DNA of 64,000 nucleotides from JAEUHM01 sp964538625 (lineage in GTDB: Bacteria; Verrucomicrobiota; Verrucomicrobiia; Verrucomicrobiales; Verrucomicrobiaceae). Both the position numbers and the translations under genes were made by a program. The notes beneath the pieces were generated by a model. It saw nothing but the letters and a program-made list of their open reading frames with translations, made no database searches and was not told where the DNA came from. Each line of letters opens with the position of its first letter. The stretch's first letter is position 1. The DNA lies in assembly GCA_964538625.1 (NCBI GenBank), contig CAZIGH010000028.1, positions 1 to 64,000 on the forward strand, given 5' to 3'. This document shows positions 34,886-45,900 of this stretch, in pieces.

Positions 34886-36772
34886 TCACGCTGCGGTTTC
34901 ACATCTGGCCTTGATCTCCTCAAGCTCCGCCCAACGGGCAAAGTGGTTCTCAAGCTCTTTGCGTTTCGCCTCAAGGTTGTCGAGATAAGCCTGTGTGCCA
35001 GAGCCGAGTTTGGCATACAGCTCCGGATTGTTGAGTTCTGCTTCCAGGGTGGCTATTTCCGTTTCGAGCGCGGCGATGGTGGACTCCAGCTCGGCGAGTT
35101 CACGGGCTTCCCTTTGACTGAACTTTCGCGGCTTTTCCGTGGTGCTGGCCGGTCTGGATTTCTTCACCGGCGCGCTGACCAGTGCCGCTTCAGCGGCAGC
35201 CTGAGCAGCACGCTTCTCCTGATAGTAGCTGTAGTTGCCCGCGCAGAGATGGATGCGGCCATGACCTTCAAAGGCGATGACGCGGTCGCAAACACGGTCC
35301 AGGAAGTAGCGGTCGTGACTCACCACAAGCACACAGCCCTTGAAGGCGAGGATGGCCTCCTCCAGCACACGCATGGTCTGAAGATCCAGGTCGTTGGTCG
35401 GCTCATCCAGGATGAGGAAGTTCCCACCCCTGCGGAGGATTTTTGCCAGCAGGACACGGCTCTGCTCGCCCCCCGATAGCTCACGAACCCGCATGGTGAC
35501 GCGCTCATCCGTGAAGAGGAAACGCTTCAGATACGTGCGCACATGAAGCTTCTCCTCGCCAAAGCTGACGAACTCCGACTTGCCTGCCACTTCCTCCATG
35601 ACGCTGTTCTCCGGATGGAGCAGAAGACGCTGCTGGTCCACGTAGTTGAACATGGTGCGTTTGCCAATGGTGACCGTTCCCTCGTCCGGCTCACGTTCTC
35701 CCATGAGCAGGCGCAGCAGCGTGGTCTTGCCAAGGCCGTTGCGGCCGATGATGCCTGTGCAGGTGCCAGGTTCAAAGCTCAGATCCAGGTGACTGAAGAG
35801 CCAGCGTTCATCGATGCGGGCACCGAGATTGACCGCATCAATCACCGTATTCGCCAGCGGCGGCGCAGGCGGAATGAGGAGATCCATCACCAAATCCTCC
35901 TCCGGTGCCTCAATGGCGCTTACTCGTTCAAACTCATCCAGGCGCGTGCGTGCCTTGCTCCGCTGTGCCTTTACCCCGGCACGGACAAACTCCAGCTCAT
36001 GCCTCAGATAAGCCTGCCGCCGACGCTCAGTGTTGGCCTCCACGCTTTCACGCAATGCCTTGCTCTCAAGGTAGGCCGTGTAGTTCCCCTGGTGGCTGTA
36101 AATGCGAGCGTCATCGATCTCGATGATCCGCGTGGCGATGTGATCCAGAAAGTAGCGGTCATGCGTGACGAACAGCACGGCCCCTCGAAACTCTCTGAGA
36201 AACTGCTCAAGCCACTCGATGGACTCCGCATCCAGGTGGTTGGTGGGCTCATCCAGCAGCAGGAGGTCCGGCTGAGAAACCAGCGCCCGCGCCAGCGCCA
36301 CGCGCCGTTTCTCCCCGCCAGAGAGTCCAGTTACGATCCGGTCCGGAGGGGGAAGCCCAAGCTGGTTCATCGCAGTGCTGATGCGAGTCTCCAGCCCCCA
36401 GCCGTCGTGCATCTGAATCTCATGCAGCAGCGCCGCCTCTTGATCCCCCTTCACCTCGCCTGACTCATAGCGGCGGATCATTTCCAGCAGCACCTGAGCC
36501 CCGGCCCGCACGTTCTCGACCACGGTTGCCTGCTCGTCCAGGATGAACTCCTGTGACAGGTAGCCGACCATGAGTCCACTGCGACGGGCCACCGTGCCGC
36601 TGTCTGGCTGCTCCTCGCCCGCGATGATGCGCATGAGACTGGTCTTTCCGGAGCCGTTGCGCCCCACCAGCCCGAGCTTTTCCCCTTCATGAATGGCCAT
36701 TGCAGCATCATTGAACACCTGCTGGAGGCTAAACTGAAGGCGGAGGTCTTTGACGGAGATGAGGGCGGACAT
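34886..36772 (-). CDS. uup: ABC-F ATPase, Uup type
   Basis: Cytoplasmic twin-cassette ATPase of 628 residues with no membrane segments, as in the ABC-F group that acts on ribosomes. Cassette 1 has Walker A GRNGSGKTS, signature LSGGEKRRVALARAL and LLLDEPTNHLD; cassette 2 has GRNGLGKTT, LSGGEQSRVLLAKIL and LILDEPTNDLD. A linker with KAQRSKARTRLDEFE joins them. The C-terminal 75 residues form a charged coiled coil (AELESTIAALETEIATLEAEL), the hallmark of Uup, which binds branched DNA or ribosomes. It converges on the giant gene across a terminator. Confidence 0.9.
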   Translation of the reverse strand: MSALISVKDLRLQFSLQQVFNDAAMAIHEGEKLGLVGRNGSGKTSLMRIIAGEEQPDSGTVARRSGLMVGYLSQEFILDEQATVVENVRAGAQVLLEMIRRYESGEVKGDQEAALLHEIQMHDGWGLETRISTAMNQLGLPPPDRIVTGLSGGEKRRVALARALVSQPDLLLLDEPTNHLDAESIEWLEQFLREFRGAVLFVTHDRYFLDHIATRIIEIDDARIYSHQGNYTAYLESKALRESVEANTERRRQAYLRHELEFVRAGVKAQRSKARTRLDEFERVSAIEAPEEDLVMDLLIPPAPPLANTVIDAVNLGARIDERWLFSHLDLSFEPGTCTGIIGRNGLGKTTLLRLLMGEREPDEGTVTIGKRTMFNYVDQQRLLLHPENSVMEEVAGKSEFVSFGEEKLHVRTYLKRFLFTDERVTMRVRELSGGEQSRVLLAKILRRGGNFLILDEPTNDLDLQTMRVLEEAILAFKGCVLVVSHDRYFLDRVCDRVIAFEGHGRIHLCAGNYSYYQEKRAAQAAAEAALVSAPVKKSRPASTTEKPRKFSQREARELAELESTIAALETEIATLEAELNNPELYAKLGSGTQAYLDNLEAKRKELENHFARWAELEEIKARCETAA

Positions 36773-36849
36773 ACGGGGGCCGCCAACTAGGGAGTGAAAA
36801 CGGACGAGTGAAAAGAGAAAAGGGGGCGAATGACTCGGCGACGAGATGG

Positions 36850-38343
36850 CTATTTGGCCTTGGCCTTGCGTTTGCCTGGTGAATCACTTGGGGGACGTGC
36901 CTCCGGCTGTTGGGCGAGCAGTTTGCGAAGTCGGGCGACGACTTCAGGCTGCGCCTCCGCAAGGTTGCGCGTCTCCTCCGGGTCCACCTCGTAGTCATAA
37001 AGCTCCAGGATGGACTCCTCAGGCGGTGCGCCCGGCTTTTTCCATTCCACAAGCCGATGCCTCTCTGTGCGGATGGCGCGCCCCAGCAGGGCGTCCCTGG
37101 GGAAGCAGTGCGTGGCGTGGTCCCGCACGCGGAGCGCGGGGTCTCGCAGCACAGGGACTAGGCTTACACCATCCAGCGGCTGCGGAGGGGCCGGTTTGGG
37201 CAGTCCGGCAAGCTCGACGAGCGTGGGATACACATCCACTGTCTCCGCAGGTTGCCTGGTGCTGCTACCGGGCGCTGCCACTCCCGGCGCTACGATGACG
37301 AGTGGGATGCGATTCGCCTGCTCATAGTTCGTGTGCTTGGTCCACATGCCATGGTCTCCAAGGTGCCAACCATGGTCTCCCCACAGGACGATGAGCGTGT
37401 TTTCAGAAAGCTTCAGCTTGTCCAGCTCATCCATCACACGACCTACCTGGGCATCGACAAAACTCACCGCCGCGTAGTAACCATGAATCAAGTGCCGGGC
37501 CAGGTCTGCGGACACGGCTCCCTCTTCAGGTACGGGTTCATACTGGTTCAGCTCACCTGTGGTCTTGCCTGCAAACTCCGGCGCCGCGTCCGGTGGCGTG
37601 TGGCGGGAAGGTTGCGGAAGCTTCTGTGGATCATGCATGTCCCAGTACCTCTTCGGAGCCGTGAAGGGAAGATGCGGCTTCACAAAACCCAACGCCAGAA
37701 AGAAGGGCCGGTCTGCATTCAGCCGTGAGGCCCTGAGCCGCTCGATGCCCAGATCGGCTATGCGGCCATCTGCATAAGCATTGTCAGGTACATCGCTCGA
37801 CTCCGTGGCGGCACCGCGCGGCAGTGCACGGATGTTTCCCAGCTGCTGGTTGGTGAAAAAGGCCTCCTCCCTCGTGAGCTGGCCGTTGGCGGAGTTCTTT
37901 GGATCCAGATACTCCACCACTTTGTCCTTGATGGTGGGTACACTCCATGAGCGCTCATCATCGTGGTTGCCATGGCCGGTATGGAAGAGCTTGCCGATGG
38001 CTTGCGCTTGCCAGCCGTGCTGCATGAAATACTGCGGCATCGTGACCGCATTCGGCACCGCATCGCGGAAGTTCCGGCTTAGATTGTAGATGCCTAATGA
38101 GGTGGAGCGCGAGCCCAGGAACAGATTGTTGCGCGACGGTGCGCACACAGCCTGGTTGCAATAGGCTAGGTCAAAACGCATTCCGCGGGAGGCAAGCCGG
38201 TCGAGATGCGGTGTCCGGGCATGAGTATCACCATAACAACCAAGTGCAGGCTTGAGATCGTCCACGCAAATGAGCAGCACATTCGGACGCGCTCCGAGCA
38301 CCAAACCAGCGGAAAGAAAGAGAAAGAACAGGGTCCTGATCAC
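36850..38343 (-). CDS. Sulfatase (iduronate-2-sulfatase-like)
   Basis: Exported sulfatase of 497 residues with signal MIRTLFFLFLSAGLVLG. The formylglycine motif is CAPSR at 67-71, in VCAPSRNNLFLG; metal ligands DD at 28-29 (LLICVDDLKPALGCYG) and a GDHGWHLGDHG segment are present. The layout resembles the S1_7 iduronate-2-sulfatase group that removes sulfate from polysaccharides. Cys-type maturation needs a formylglycine-generating enzyme, not seen in this window. The C-terminus is lysine-rich. It is transcribed toward the ABC-F gene, and upstream a Gfo/Idh/MocA gene follows the same strand. Confidence 0.92.
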   Translation of the reverse strand: MIRTLFFLFLSAGLVLGARPNVLLICVDDLKPALGCYGDTHARTPHLDRLASRGMRFDLAYCNQAVCAPSRNNLFLGSRSTSLGIYNLSRNFRDAVPNAVTMPQYFMQHGWQAQAIGKLFHTGHGNHDDERSWSVPTIKDKVVEYLDPKNSANGQLTREEAFFTNQQLGNIRALPRGAATESSDVPDNAYADGRIADLGIERLRASRLNADRPFFLALGFVKPHLPFTAPKRYWDMHDPQKLPQPSRHTPPDAAPEFAGKTTGELNQYEPVPEEGAVSADLARHLIHGYYAAVSFVDAQVGRVMDELDKLKLSENTLIVLWGDHGWHLGDHGMWTKHTNYEQANRIPLVIVAPGVAAPGSSTRQPAETVDVYPTLVELAGLPKPAPPQPLDGVSLVPVLRDPALRVRDHATHCFPRDALLGRAIRTERHRLVEWKKPGAPPEESILELYDYEVDPEETRNLAEAQPEVVARLRKLLAQQPEARPPSDSPGKRKAKAK

Positions 38344-38415
38344 AAACTAAGAAACGCGCCCGCCTGCTGTGGCTTGCGCCGTGGCTCCTCCATGGCCTAT
38401 CGAAGAACCACATTC

Positions 38416-39603
38416 TCACTTCCACACGGTCAGCGGGTTCTCCCGGAACGTAAGCGGAAAGGTCACCCTTGCTCCGCCCTGGATGTGAGAGGTGAAAACG
38501 GCGGAAATCATCTCCATCGTGATGCGGCCTTCTGCGGCGCTGCAAAGCGGATCTCGGCGCTGCTCGATGGCGTCAAACAAGTCCGCAGCTGCAAGCCGAT
38601 GGTCCATGACTGAGGCGGTGACTTCCGGGTGGGGATCGGGCTTGCCGATGCCAGCGGTGCTGATGGGAATCCACTCGCGCGGTCCAGCTACGACGGTGGT
38701 GGGATTTCCGGAGAGGAAGTGGGCGAACGGGTTCGCATCCATGCGCATGTCGATCGTGCCTTGGGTTCCAATGATCTGAATGCCAAAACCGGCGTCCTTG
38801 GTACCCTTGCCCTTGATGGAAGAGAAAAAGGCTTTCGCCCCGTTCTGCATGGCAAATGTGGCGTGGATCTCATCCCCCACCAGTGGGGTGATGCCCTCCT
38901 TTCCCACTTCGTCGCGGTCCGAGGCGATGGCTAGACGACCCTTTTGATAGATCGACGCCGTGCAGTTGACCGGTGGGCCGCCGAAGGATGCGAGCAGGTT
39001 GAACAAGTGGCTGCCCAGCACCCACATGTCTTCACCACCACCACGCTGGTCTTCCTTCCCTCGCGCACGGAACTCTAGCACCTCGCCCAGCGTGCCATCC
39101 GCCACGAGTTCCTGAATCGTTTTCAACACAGGCCAGTAGCGGTTGCGATGCGCCAGGGCCAGCCGCGTGCCGGACCTTTCGCAGGCCTGCACGATCTCAT
39201 CTGCCTCCGCAAGCGTGCGGCAGAAAGGCTTCTCCATGTAGATGCCTCTGGCTCCAGCTTCCACCGCAGCCAGCACCATCTCCCGGTGCTGATCCACATG
39301 CCGTGGGCCGATGGCGACGATGTCTGGCCGCTCTTTGCCCAGCATTTCCCGGTAGTCAGCGAAGCCATGGTTAAGACCCAGTCTTTGCAAGGCAGCAGTG
39401 AGACCTTTTGCATCCGCATCCGCCACCGCCACGAGACGCGTGCGCTCCGAGAGCTTCGCCCACATGGTGTCCAATCCGTGCCCGTAGTTTCCCCGCCCTG
39501 TGTGCCCTATGACGGCCACCCTCAGCCTCTCGCCCTCAGCGGCGCGGACTTGTGTTGTAAACGCCAGGGCGGCGCTGGTATGGAGGAAATGGCGGCGGTT
39601 CAT
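38416..39603 (-). CDS. Tat-exported Gfo/Idh/MocA oxidoreductase
   Basis: A 395-residue NAD(P)-binding oxidoreductase with an N-terminal NRRHFLHTSAALAF twin-arginine-type signal, so it is likely exported folded with its cofactor. The Rossmann motif VAVIGHTGRGNYGHG and the EKPF active-site segment are visible. This exported subtype is frequent in PVC bacteria, where it often stands near sulfatases or other glycan-modifying genes; the substrate is unknown. The frame is open to 39639; ATG 39603 matches the Tat motif position. It lies 72 bp before the sulfatase gene on the same strand. Confidence 0.9.
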   Translation of the reverse strand: MNRRHFLHTSAALAFTTQVRAAEGERLRVAVIGHTGRGNYGHGLDTMWAKLSERTRLVAVADADAKGLTAALQRLGLNHGFADYREMLGKERPDIVAIGPRHVDQHREMVLAAVEAGARGIYMEKPFCRTLAEADEIVQACERSGTRLALAHRNRYWPVLKTIQELVADGTLGEVLEFRARGKEDQRGGGEDMWVLGSHLFNLLASFGGPPVNCTASIYQKGRLAIASDRDEVGKEGITPLVGDEIHATFAMQNGAKAFFSSIKGKGTKDAGFGIQIIGTQGTIDMRMDANPFAHFLSGNPTTVVAGPREWIPISTAGIGKPDPHPEVTASVMDHRLAAADLFDAIEQRRDPLCSAAEGRITMEMISAVFTSHIQGGARVTFPLTFRENPLTVWK

Positions 39604-39693
39604 GCTCAGGGACGGAACGGAGCAAGATGCACAGAGCAAAAGATTTTTGATGAACCACGGGCAGGCTCATGCGTTAAGGGTGGCTCGCCATTG

Positions 39694-41991
39694 ATGAACC
39701 CAACGACAGAAACCACACTTCGCTTCACGGGGGACTGGCCCCTCCTGCCGGTGATGGGTGTGGCCGCGTTTGCGGCCTTGCTGATGTGGCTGCTCTACCG
39801 GCGTGAGGTCCGGCTGCTGCCAGATCGCTGGGCTTGGGTGCCGGGCGCTTGTCGTTCCCTGGCTGTCTTTCTCCTGGTGATGGCTCTCGCAGGCCCCATC
39901 CTCAGGCACGAGACCACGGTAAAAAAACTTGGCCGCGTGATCCTGGCCCTGGATGGCTCCGGCTCCATGCGGCTGACAGATGGTGAGAATGCTGAGACGC
40001 GGTGGGAGCGCTTGGAGAAGGCCCTGCTGCAAGGTGAGACTCCCCTTCTGCAAAAGCTTACCCAAGCGGCAGACGTCGAACTCGTGAACTTGCGCGGTCG
40101 GCAGGTGCAGCGGCTCTGGTGGTGGCGCCAGCGTGGTGCGGATACCTCCGGCGACCCGCCGACCACGCTTCAGGTGCCGCCCGATGGCACGCTGACTGAC
40201 CTCGACAGCACGCTGCGGCAGGCGCTGGGGCCCGTCACCGCAGGTAGCGCACTGGTGCTGCTCTCCGATGGCCAGCACAACTCTGACGGTTCACCAGAGG
40301 AGTTCAGCCAGTCGCTAAAGGCAGCAGGCGTACCCCTTTTCGCGGTCGGATTCGGTTCGGAAGTCTCTCCAGCGGACCTTTCAGTGGTGGATGTCGTCGC
40401 ACCCGAGGCCGTCTTTGCGGAGGAGGTGGTGCGCGGTCGCGTCGTCATCCGAGATCAAATGCCCGCCGGACTGCCTGGCAGCGTGCGAGTGGAGGGAGCT
40501 GGTGGGCAAGTGCTCTGGCAGCAGGCTTTCAGCACCGATGGCAAAGGGGACCGCGCATTCGATTTCTCCTTCCCTGTCAAGTCCATGCCCTCGGCCGCAG
40601 CCACTCAGGGAGACAAAGCGCTTCGCCTTTGCTCCGTCACGGTGGGAGTGGCCGGAGACAAATCCAACCTAGAAAAGACGCGTGCCAACAACACCGCAGA
40701 GCTAGCGCTGCACGTCCTGGAAAAAAAACGTCGCGTTCTGATTCTCGATGGACGTGCCCGCTGGGAGACACGCTACGTGCATAACCACTTCGAGCGGGAC
40801 GAGCACTGGCAGACCGACTTGGCATTTGATGATTACGGCAGTGGCTCAGACGGCGCACTGGCAAACGTTTTTCCCAAGTCCAAGGACGAGCTGCTCGGTT
40901 ACGACCTCGTCATCATCGGTGACCTCCAAGCAGAGAGACTCGGTGAAGAGCGGCTTGCATGGGTGAAGGAGTTCGTGGAACAGCGTGGTGGCGGTCTGGT
41001 GCTCATCGACGGTGCGCGGGGTGGCCTGCGAAGCTGGGAGAAGAGCCGCGCCGCAGAACTGCTGCCCGTTCGCTGGACCGGTGAAGCCTCAGGCATGAGC
41101 GGCAAGCATGCCTGGCGGCTGGAGAGTGAGGCCGCCAGATTCCCGGCACTCCGACTCAGTGAGTCCACCTCTGCGAACGAGGCCCTCTGGCCCACACTGC
41201 CTGAAGCGCGCTGGGTGGCCACCAGCGAGGCGCTACCCGGTGCCGTGACCCTGGCCCGTTTGCGCGCTGAAGCGCAGCCACGTGAAGCTCCCGGCTTGGT
41301 CTTCCGCAACGCAGGTGCCGGAGCCGTCCTTTACGTGGCCAGTGATGAACTCTGGCGCTGGCGTTATCAAGTGGCGGACCTCTACCACCAGCGCCTCTGG
41401 GTTCAGCTTGCGTCATGGATCGCTGCGCCCCCTTTCCAGGCGGATTCGGGTCGCATCGCCATGGGCACGGACCGCTTTCGCTACAAGGCTGGTGAGCAGG
41501 CTGAGCTAAGGGTGCGTCTCACGGATGCCTCCGGCAAGCTGGTGAAAAATGCTCAGCCGCGCGCCTTCCTCCTGCTGGACGGCAAGGAAATGGCCGCACT
41601 GGAAATGGAGCCAGACGCCACTCATGCCGGAGTTTACCGCGCCGTGTCCCCCCCCCTCAAAGCCGGTCTATGGCAGGTAGCAGTGGAAGACGCACCCGGT
41701 GCTGCCAAATCATCCGCTAGGCTCACCCTGCGCGTGTCAGATGCATCCAGCCAGGAACTCAGCGCCCTGACCATGAACCGCATCCTGCTGGAATCCATGG
41801 CCCGCACCACAGGCGGACGCTTCTTGCGGGAGGAACAGATGGGAGACTTGGCAAGTCTTCTCCAATCCGTGGACCAAAAACAAATCACCGTGCAGGAAAC
41901 GATTCTGTGGTCAAGCTGGTGGTGGCTCGGCGCGGTCATTCTCCTGCTCACCCTCGAGTGGCTCATGCGGCGCAAGCTCCGGCTGGTGTAG
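39694..41991 (+). CDS. VWA/GATase-like membrane protein
   Basis: About 765 residues. Two N-terminal hydrophobic segments (LLPVMGVAAFAALLMWLLY and SLAVFLLVMALAGPIL) precede a von Willebrand A domain with the MIDAS motif LDGSGSM. A class-I glutamine-amidotransferase-like region follows (RRVLILDGRARWETRYV, then LLGYDLVIIGD and GGGLVLIDGARGG), then beta domains and a C-terminal membrane helix (WWWLGAVILLLTLEWLM). This BatA/aerotolerance-like architecture occurs widely in PVC bacteria; the function is unknown. The frame is open to 39148, but that part overlaps the divergent Gfo/Idh gene, so I start at ATG 39694. Confidence 0.85.
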   Translation: MNPTTETTLRFTGDWPLLPVMGVAAFAALLMWLLYRREVRLLPDRWAWVPGACRSLAVFLLVMALAGPILRHETTVKKLGRVILALDGSGSMRLTDGENAETRWERLEKALLQGETPLLQKLTQAADVELVNLRGRQVQRLWWWRQRGADTSGDPPTTLQVPPDGTLTDLDSTLRQALGPVTAGSALVLLSDGQHNSDGSPEEFSQSLKAAGVPLFAVGFGSEVSPADLSVVDVVAPEAVFAEEVVRGRVVIRDQMPAGLPGSVRVEGAGGQVLWQQAFSTDGKGDRAFDFSFPVKSMPSAAATQGDKALRLCSVTVGVAGDKSNLEKTRANNTAELALHVLEKKRRVLILDGRARWETRYVHNHFERDEHWQTDLAFDDYGSGSDGALANVFPKSKDELLGYDLVIIGDLQAERLGEERLAWVKEFVEQRGGGLVLIDGARGGLRSWEKSRAAELLPVRWTGEASGMSGKHAWRLESEAARFPALRLSESTSANEALWPTLPEARWVATSEALPGAVTLARLRAEAQPREAPGLVFRNAGAGAVLYVASDELWRWRYQVADLYHQRLWVQLASWIAAPPFQADSGRIAMGTDRFRYKAGEQAELRVRLTDASGKLVKNAQPRAFLLLDGKEMAALEMEPDATHAGVYRAVSPPLKAGLWQVAVEDAPGAAKSSARLTLRVSDASSQELSALTMNRILLESMARTTGGRFLREEQMGDLASLLQSVDQKQITVQETILWSSWWWLGAVILLLTLEWLMRRKLRLV

Positions 41992-42088
41992 GCAGTCCAG
42001 CCCGCACCGAACGGCGCTGCCAATACAACGTCAGCCGTGCCATGACTCCGTCTTGCCTTTGAAGTCGGGGCCGGTTACTCTCACCCCT

Positions 42089-42838
42089 ATGTGCTGCTTT
42101 TCTCGGGAAGTCCTCTCCGTCTCAGGGACCAACCTTTTCGCACGGCTGGAACCGGATGGACGTCAGCACTTGGTTTATGCCATGACCGTCCACTCAGAGC
42201 AGGAGGTGTCCATGATCCTTCCCGTGCCAGTCAAAGAAGGCAGCGGTGAAGCTGCGATGACCTTCATCGACTTGTCCGGCTACCCTGAGATGTTTCAGGA
42301 CATGGCGCGCGGTTTTCCCATACCACGCTCAGGCGGCGACCCGTTCGGCGCGGCACCAGCAGCTCCCAAACCGCTCAAAGTGGAGCGTGTGGGTGCCTTC
42401 GACGCCAGCTACGTGCCCACCGTGGCAGACTTCGGCAGACTGGATGCACGCTTCCGTCTGCCCGATGGGATTTGGGAAAAACTGCCAGGATACGCCGCCT
42501 TCGGATTTGCCGTGTTCAAGCTCAGAAAGGGAAGGCGTGACTATCATCCCATGGCGTTCACCTTTCCTTCTGCAGTGCCAGACAGGTTGTTTTTTCCCAC
42601 CCTGCACATCCACGACGGAGAAATCCACGAGAAGGCTCACTTTGACCACTCTCTTTTCTGTCAGGGCAACGGCATGAAACCCAGTGAGTGGCGTGAGTCC
42701 GCGCAACTTCCCGTCCAGTTCATGAAATCGGGCAAAACACAGGGCATCGTGCTACCGGGTCACCACCTCTATCGGAGACAACTGCAAGGCGAGCTGGCCA
42801 ATACAGACTGGCTCGTGAAGGCCCGGCCACCAGTTTAG
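42089..42838 (+). CDS. Conserved protein of unknown function with MCCF N-terminus
   Basis: A 249-residue protein with no signal peptide whose chain opens MCCFSREVLSVSGTNLFARL. The middle has MILPVPVKEGSGEAAMTFIDLSGYPEMF and the C-terminal half ends with YRRQLQGELAN. I recall proteins with the same MCCFS start from PVC bacteria but know no assigned function. The two adjacent Cys could bind metal or form a disulfide; that is speculation. The frame is open to 42053; ATG 42089 is the conserved-looking start. It lies between the VWA protein and the DUF1553 cytochrome protein on the same strand. Confidence 0.72.
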   Translation: MCCFSREVLSVSGTNLFARLEPDGRQHLVYAMTVHSEQEVSMILPVPVKEGSGEAAMTFIDLSGYPEMFQDMARGFPIPRSGGDPFGAAPAAPKPLKVERVGAFDASYVPTVADFGRLDARFRLPDGIWEKLPGYAAFGFAVFKLRKGRRDYHPMAFTFPSAVPDRLFFPTLHIHDGEIHEKAHFDHSLFCQGNGMKPSEWRESAQLPVQFMKSGKTQGIVLPGHHLYRRQLQGELANTDWLVKARPPV

Positions 42839-42920
42839 GCTCCGCCCTCCAGCGATCACCCTCACTAAAGTGGGGGGCCGTGCTTGCTGAAAGTTGCCCT
42901 CTGCCAGCGTTGATAAGAGC

Positions 42921-45900
42921 ATGATGCGCTTCGTCTTCTGCTCATTGCTCCTGATCTCCTCCATCTCCACCGCTCAAAATGACGCGGCTGGGAACGACGT
43001 GGCGGATCATCCACGGCCAGAGGCAGTGATGCGCTGGTCGTTCGATGATGCCGCTGATGCGGGTCCGCAAGCCCCCTCATTCCCCAACCAGAAAATGGGT
43101 AACAAGGCCCTGAGGTTTACCGGAGACGGCCAGAAATCCTTTATCGAGGTCAAGGACAGCGAGGAACTCCGCTTCGGTCTGAACGACACGATCACCATCG
43201 AAGCCTGGGTGAAAGTGGCAAACGCATCCGGCACCCCCTACATCATCGGCAAGGGCCGCATGGGCACTAAAGAGTTCGGCCAGAACAATCAGAACTACGC
43301 CTTCCGCCTCCAGCACGGAAAAGACGGCGCGCAGATCGGCTTCCTCTTCCACAGCGCCTCCGTCGAGGGCAAGCCCGGCGAGTGGCACCGCTGGTGGTCC
43401 AAAGCCACCGTTCCTCTGGCAGGCTGGCACCATGTGGCAGTCACTTACACCTTTGGCGATCAGAAGAGCATCAAAGGCTTCATCGACGGACGTGAAACGG
43501 ACGGCACGTGGGACATGGGCGGTGCCACAGATCGCCCGCCCGTCACGGACGGGGATTCCGTATTTATCGGCACAGGTTCCACACGGGCCGCCTCGCATTC
43601 CTTCGACGGCTGGATCGACGAGCTGGCCATCTACCGCGGCAAGGTGGATCTCGACTGGCTCAAGTCCCAGTACCAGTTCGTCCCGCCTCCACCACCCGTA
43701 GCGCAAAAAGACGTGCCCGCCGGGCGCGTGCTTGTGCAACTGGCTGAGGAAGGCATGATCCCAGCCAACGCTTGGCCCAGCGAAGCGCCGACGGTAGGTG
43801 AGACCTATACCGAAGACGTCTTCGGCTTCTTCAACGTGCCCCAGAAATACATCGAGACCGGTGTGCGTGGCGACCGCCATGTGCCCTTCCTCCTGCGAGC
43901 GGCAGCCACCGTGACGTTCCCTAAAGGAAAACATCGCCTCCTGCTGCGCGCTCGTGGTGCCACCAATCTCTATCTGGATGGAAAAACCCTCCTCAACACC
44001 CCATTCCCGCCGCAAAGCTCCGACGGTCACCACCTCGTTGCGGAGCAAAAGGACTACCTAGACCTGGGTCCGGACTTCCGCTTCGCCCCTCCTGGAAACC
44101 GTGAAGCCTGGTGTGAGTTTGAGGGAACAGGCAAACCCCAGTTCATGGTACTCGAGACACTGGTGGGCAGTTACACCGGTAAAAACGTCCGCCGCCCCGA
44201 ACTGGGAGAAACCGTAGTGGCCTGGTCCAGGGAAGGCAGCGAATCCTGGGCACTCGTCACGCCAGGTCAGCGCATCGTCCCCTACAACGACGAAGGATGG
44301 ACGGCCTACGAGAAGGAACGCAACACCTTCTATGACACCATGAACGCCAAGCGCCGAGCCAAGCTACGCTCCCAATCTGAGGGCTACTGGCAGGAGCGCC
44401 GCAAGCAAGCCGAACGCTGGCTCGCCTCCACAGAACCCGTCAAAGTGCCCGCGCTTCCACCCGGCTATCCCGCGCAAAATGCAGTTGACCACTTCATCGC
44501 CGCCCGCATCAGCTCAGTGTCCGAACAGGTTTCGCACAAGGGCAGTATCGACTTCTTCAAAGACGTGCTGCCCATCCTCGAAGCGAAGTGCATGGAGTGC
44601 CATCAGGGCCAAAAGGCCAAAGGGGATCTCCGTCTCGACAACCTGGCGGATGCGCGGAAAGGCGGAGAGTCAGACGGCCCCGCCGTGACCCCCGGAAAGC
44701 CTGAGAACAGCGCACTCATCGCCCGCATTATCTCTAAGGATGAAGACACCGTCATGCCGCCGAAAGGCAAGCCCTTGAACAAAGACGAAGTGCGCATTCT
44801 CACCACATGGATCAAGGAGGGAGCCAGCTGGCCAGACATCCGCGCGGATCACCTTACTCTCACACCGCTTACTGATGACCTCAGCTTCCTCCGCCGCGCT
44901 TACCTCGACACCGTGGGAGTGCCACCAAACCTCGAGGAAATCGCTGCCTTCCAGAAAAACCCGGACCGTGAGCAACTCATAGCCAAGCTGCTGGAAGACC
45001 CCCGCTGGGCTGACAACTGGATGGGCTACTGGCAGGACGTACTGGCTGAGAATCCCAACATGCTGAATCCCACCCTCAACAACACCGGTCCCTTCCGCTG
45101 GTGGTTGTACGAGTCCCTCCAGGACAACAAACCCATGGACTTCTTCGTCACCGAACTTCTCCGCATGAAAGGCAGCGTGCGGCTCGGCGGCCCGGCAGGT
45201 TTTGGTGTCGCCTCCGGCAATGACGTTCCCATGGCGGCAAAAGGCACCATCGTCAGTGCCGCCTTCCTGGGCGTGGAAATGAAGTGTGCCCGCTGCCATG
45301 ACTCACCCACCCACAAGTGGCTTCAGCAGGATCTCTTCGAACTCGCCGCCATGCTTGGCAGCCAGGAGATCGAAGTGCCAAAAACCAGCAGCGTGCCCAT
45401 GGACAAAATCCACGCCGGAGGTCGCAAACCCCTCATCCAGGTCACCCTGCAACCCGGCACCAAAGTGCAGCCCAAGTGGCCCTTCGCCGAGTTCGCGGAC
45501 GACGCGGCGCTAAAGCTAGCGGAGAACCCCAAGGACAGTCGCGACGTCCTGGCTGCCATGATCACCGCGCCGCAGAACCAACGCTTCGCCCAAGTAGTGG
45601 CCAATCGCATCTGGGCACGCCTTATGGGCCGGGGCATCGTCGAACCGGTGGAGGACTGGGAGAAGGGCAAGCCAAGCCACCCCGAACTGATCGCCTGGCT
45701 GGGCCGAGAGTTTGTCCGCCTTGGTTACGACATGAAAAAACTCGCTGGCCTCATCATGAACAGCCACGCTTACCAGCGCGCCACAGACCCCTCTCTCAAA
45801 GAGACCAGTCCGCTTTTCACCTCCCCTGCTCCACGCCGACTCTATGCCGAGCAGATCGTGGACTCCCTCTTTACTGCCACGGGGAAACCATTCCGCACTG

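Noticed and set aside
39148..39693. Open frame extending the VWA protein upstream by 182 residues
   Set aside because: It overlaps the divergent Gfo/Idh/MocA gene and its sequence looks like an antisense shadow.
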